Below, in pieces: positions 61,948 to 64,000 of a stretch of 64,000 bases of DNA. Source of the DNA: Monocercomonoides exilis (taxonomy: Eukaryota; Preaxostyla; Oxymonadida; Polymastigidae); the NCBI GenBank assembly GCA_001643675.2, contig LSRY02000001.1, positions 925,501-989,500 on the forward strand, read 5' to 3'. The notes below the pieces were generated by a model. That model made no database searches, had not been told where the DNA came from, and saw only the letters and a list, made by a program, of their open reading frames with translations. Positions within the stretch are counted from its first letter, which is position 1. Every line of letters starts with the position of its first letter. A program made the translations under genes and the position numbers.

Positions 61948-64000
61948 TCACAAAATATCCTTTTCATCACACTCCACCTCCATCTTTTCATCATCCTTAT
62001 CAGCAGCAACCGCATTAGCTGAATAACTCCCTGTCATAACCATCTCCTCTCCTTCTTCCTCTCCAGCTGCCTCGTCCTCTCTCTTCATCATCGGCTCAAA
62101 AAACCTGACCCACAGCCGTTTCGCTGCCGTCCTCACTTTTGGGCTTCCGCTTCCCAACAGCTGCTCCACCATCTGCCTCCCGTTGTGTGCATCGATCTCC
62201 TTCAGAGCAGCATTGTAATCATAAATGGCATCAATACGCTGTGTCACAGACAGATTCTCTTTGACACTGTTTGCATTGGAACAAGAAGATGCAGTACCGT
62301 CATCCACCATCTTTCCTCCAGTTCCCATTCCTCCTCTTTCTCCTCCTTCTCCCAGCAGCATCCCTTCCCTCCTCTTCATCTCCACTCCTATCTGCGCAGC
62401 CTCACAGCACAGATTCAGTGCAACCAGGGCGCATTCCAGCGACTCTGCTTTTCTCCCACAGCTCAGCTGCGCAGTCACAACGCCCACCAATCCAGAGGCG
62501 ATGACCTGTTCTGCTATTCCTCTTCCACACAAGCACAATGCTTCCACCACACGCAGCGCATTGTATTTGACTTGCAGAGGAAATGGGCGAGAAAAGATCT
62601 GCTTCAGACGGAGGAAGAGATTGTGGCTGATGCAGATGGAAGCTAGCTGTGAAGAAATTATGGGAGGTGGATGAGGAGAAGAAGGAAAAGAAGATGGAGA
62701 AGAAGAAGAAGGAAATGATGACGTCGATGATAAAGGAGAAGGACATGTTTGCATTTGAGGTGGGAATGAAGAGATGTTCTGTTCTAAGATCGAATGTGAA
62801 ATGGACATTTTGGTGTCAGGTGAAGTGTTAGTGATACTTTCAGGAGAAGAAGACGATGACAATGAAGAAGATGAAGAAGAAGAATCTTGCGAAGAAAGCA
62901 AAGTCAAAAACGAGTAAGAATTGCTCTCAAGCACCAATTTGCTGTTGTATGAGGCGAAGGCAACTGGAGTTTGACTGTTGAACGGTTGTGAACCAACAAC
63001 TGGGTCGATGAAAGTGAAGAGAATGTTTGAGAGCAAAAAAAGCGTTTCCTGAAGAATCTGCTTGTGCTGAGACCGAAGAGAAGGCAGGACATCTGGAATC
63101 ACATTGGCTCTGATGGCGGTCTGTTTGTATGGGGAAAATAAGTTTTGTATAAAGAAAAGTGGAATGATATGAAGTTTAAATAGGATCGACGAAGATTAAA
63201 AGAACATGATTGAATAACAACATGAACAGAAAAAGAAAAAAAAGAAAAGAAAAGAAACAAAAAACAAAAAACAAAAATAGAAAATAGAAAATGAGAAGAT
63301 GAAAAAAAAATACAGTTCAAATATGAAATGTGCATTCTATCATCATACAATCAGCGTTGAAGCGTCGTTTGCCTGAGCAATGTTGCTCAAAAGGCCGATG
63401 GCGTGGTATTGGAGAGACTGATCGGCAGAAGTCGTCAGGCACACAACAAAGCGAAGAAAGTTTGCATTGTTCAATTTCTGCGAAAAAGGGAAATATCGAT
63501 GAAGTGAGAGATGGGCGAGAAAATATTGCGATATAATTCACAAGTTTCAAATTGTGAAAAATGAAGAAATGAAAACCCCAGTTAAAAAAGCACACTTTGA
63601 CCGTTTCCTCTGAATCGCATGTGATTTGGAACAGGAACTTCATCAGATCCAGAGTGATGGTCTCCTTTTTCAGAAAGAAGCATGGCAAGGCCAGCGGAAC
63701 AAAAGGCAGAAACTTGTCTGAATGAGGGATTTTGTAGGTAAGGTTAGTCAGAAGCCACACAAGCGGTGTGATCAGCTGGTCTGCGGGGTCGAACTGGCTT
63801 TCAAGAAATGGCGTGGGTGTTGTGGTTGATGAAGAAGAAGTTGAAGATAAGGGTAAAGTTGATGAAGTGGATGTTGATGAGTATAATAAATGAGCTTGTT
63901 CAGATGTGTTTGTGTGTGTATCTTCTGAAGGAAGCATGCTCGTTGAATTAGAAATGTTACAGCCAGAGCTTTGAGGCTGAGGAACAAGCTGCTCTGGGAC
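61948..64000 (-). CDS. Armadillo-repeat protein, importin-alpha-like, 5' part beyond the window
   Basis: Exons 64000-63596 (partial), 63477-63349 and 63120-61948 join in frame across two GT...AG introns. ARM-type helices recur in importin-alpha style: VWLLTNLTYKIPHSDKFLP, a segment with LDLMKFLFQITCDSEETVK, NNANFLRFVVC, SLQYHAIGLLSNIAQANDA, and the 3' exon's ILQETLFLLSNILFTFIDP. The conserved W-x-L-x-N and S-N-I patterns are those of nuclear-import adaptors, and the IBB domain would lie outside the window. Two Ser/Thr-rich insertions (for example 62890-62640) interrupt the ARM array. Unlike classic importin-alpha the C-terminus is an acidic tail (MKREDEAAGEEEGEE, MEVECDEKDIL). It could also be a divergent armadillo protein of another function. 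Confidence 0.65.
63121..63348 (-). other. Intron (228 nt)
   Basis: On the minus strand GTATGA...CAAACAG; phase 0, joining DASTLI to TAIRANV. The longest intron in the window. Confidence 0.8.
63478..63595 (-). other. Intron (118 nt)
   Basis: On the minus strand GTGTGC...TTTTCGCAG; phase 0, joining EETVK to KLNNANF. Confidence 0.8.

Noticed and set aside
1-64000. CRISPR arrays, rRNA genes, bacterial promoters or ribosome binding sites
   Set aside because: None seen. Repeats are simple-sequence or transposon-related, and the DNA is eukaryotic.

Overview
The window looks like nuclear DNA of a unicellular eukaryote. Intergenic DNA is very AT-rich, most genes are GC-richer, and thirteen short spliceosomal introns (45-228 nt) can be placed because the flanking reading frames rejoin exactly at GT...AG borders. 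All intact genes end in TAA or TGA and read with the standard code. Giant secreted beta-helix proteins carrying repeated CG-x(4-6)-PC modules, a helical 'FSELE' family gene and long Ser-rich or Glu/Lys-rich proteins match what I remember of oxymonads such as Monocercomonoides. That assignment rests on memory and was not checked by any search.

Layout. The left third (1-20.5 kb) is a graveyard. It holds relics of membrane-protein genes on the minus strand (1-1.2, 4.1-6.8, 12.2-15.8 and 17.5-18.6 kb) and one on the plus strand (10.8-12.2 kb). Also there are a DDE transposase gene with its own intron (8.2-9.7 kb), a 178-bp inverted repeat pair (10.1/19.1 kb), and a small CATATG-ended MITE-like element (2.5-2.8 kb). 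The blocks at 4.1-7.6 and 13.0-16.6 kb are two decayed copies of one segment.

From 20.5 kb the window is mostly live genes: a 2114-aa type I beta-helix surface protein (minus), a complete pogo/Tigger-like element with 53-bp terminal inverted repeats and a TA duplication (27.56-29.58 kb), a helical family protein with three exons (31.7-33.1 kb), a small basic protein (33.6-34.2 kb), and a 1645-aa Ser-rich protein (minus, 34.8-39.8 kb). Next come a multi-exon gene that probably joins a five-helix membrane domain to a giant IQ-like coiled coil (40.2-46.1 kb), thymidine kinase (47.4-48.1 kb), a second 2319-aa beta-helix surface protein (48.4-55.4 kb), a 1756-aa Ser-rich protein (56.3-61.6 kb), and an armadillo/importin-alpha-like gene running off the right edge (minus).

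No operon logic applies. The clearest theme is a surface-protein repertoire: two intact beta-helix genes among at least two beta-helix relics and two relics of transmembrane/cytoplasmic parts, with transposons between them. Two unannounced features stand out. The 41-46 kb coiled coil contains a spaced series of Trp-centred IQ-like motifs followed by six proline modules. The plus strand is purine-rich for about 11 kb across two oppositely oriented, unrelated genes.
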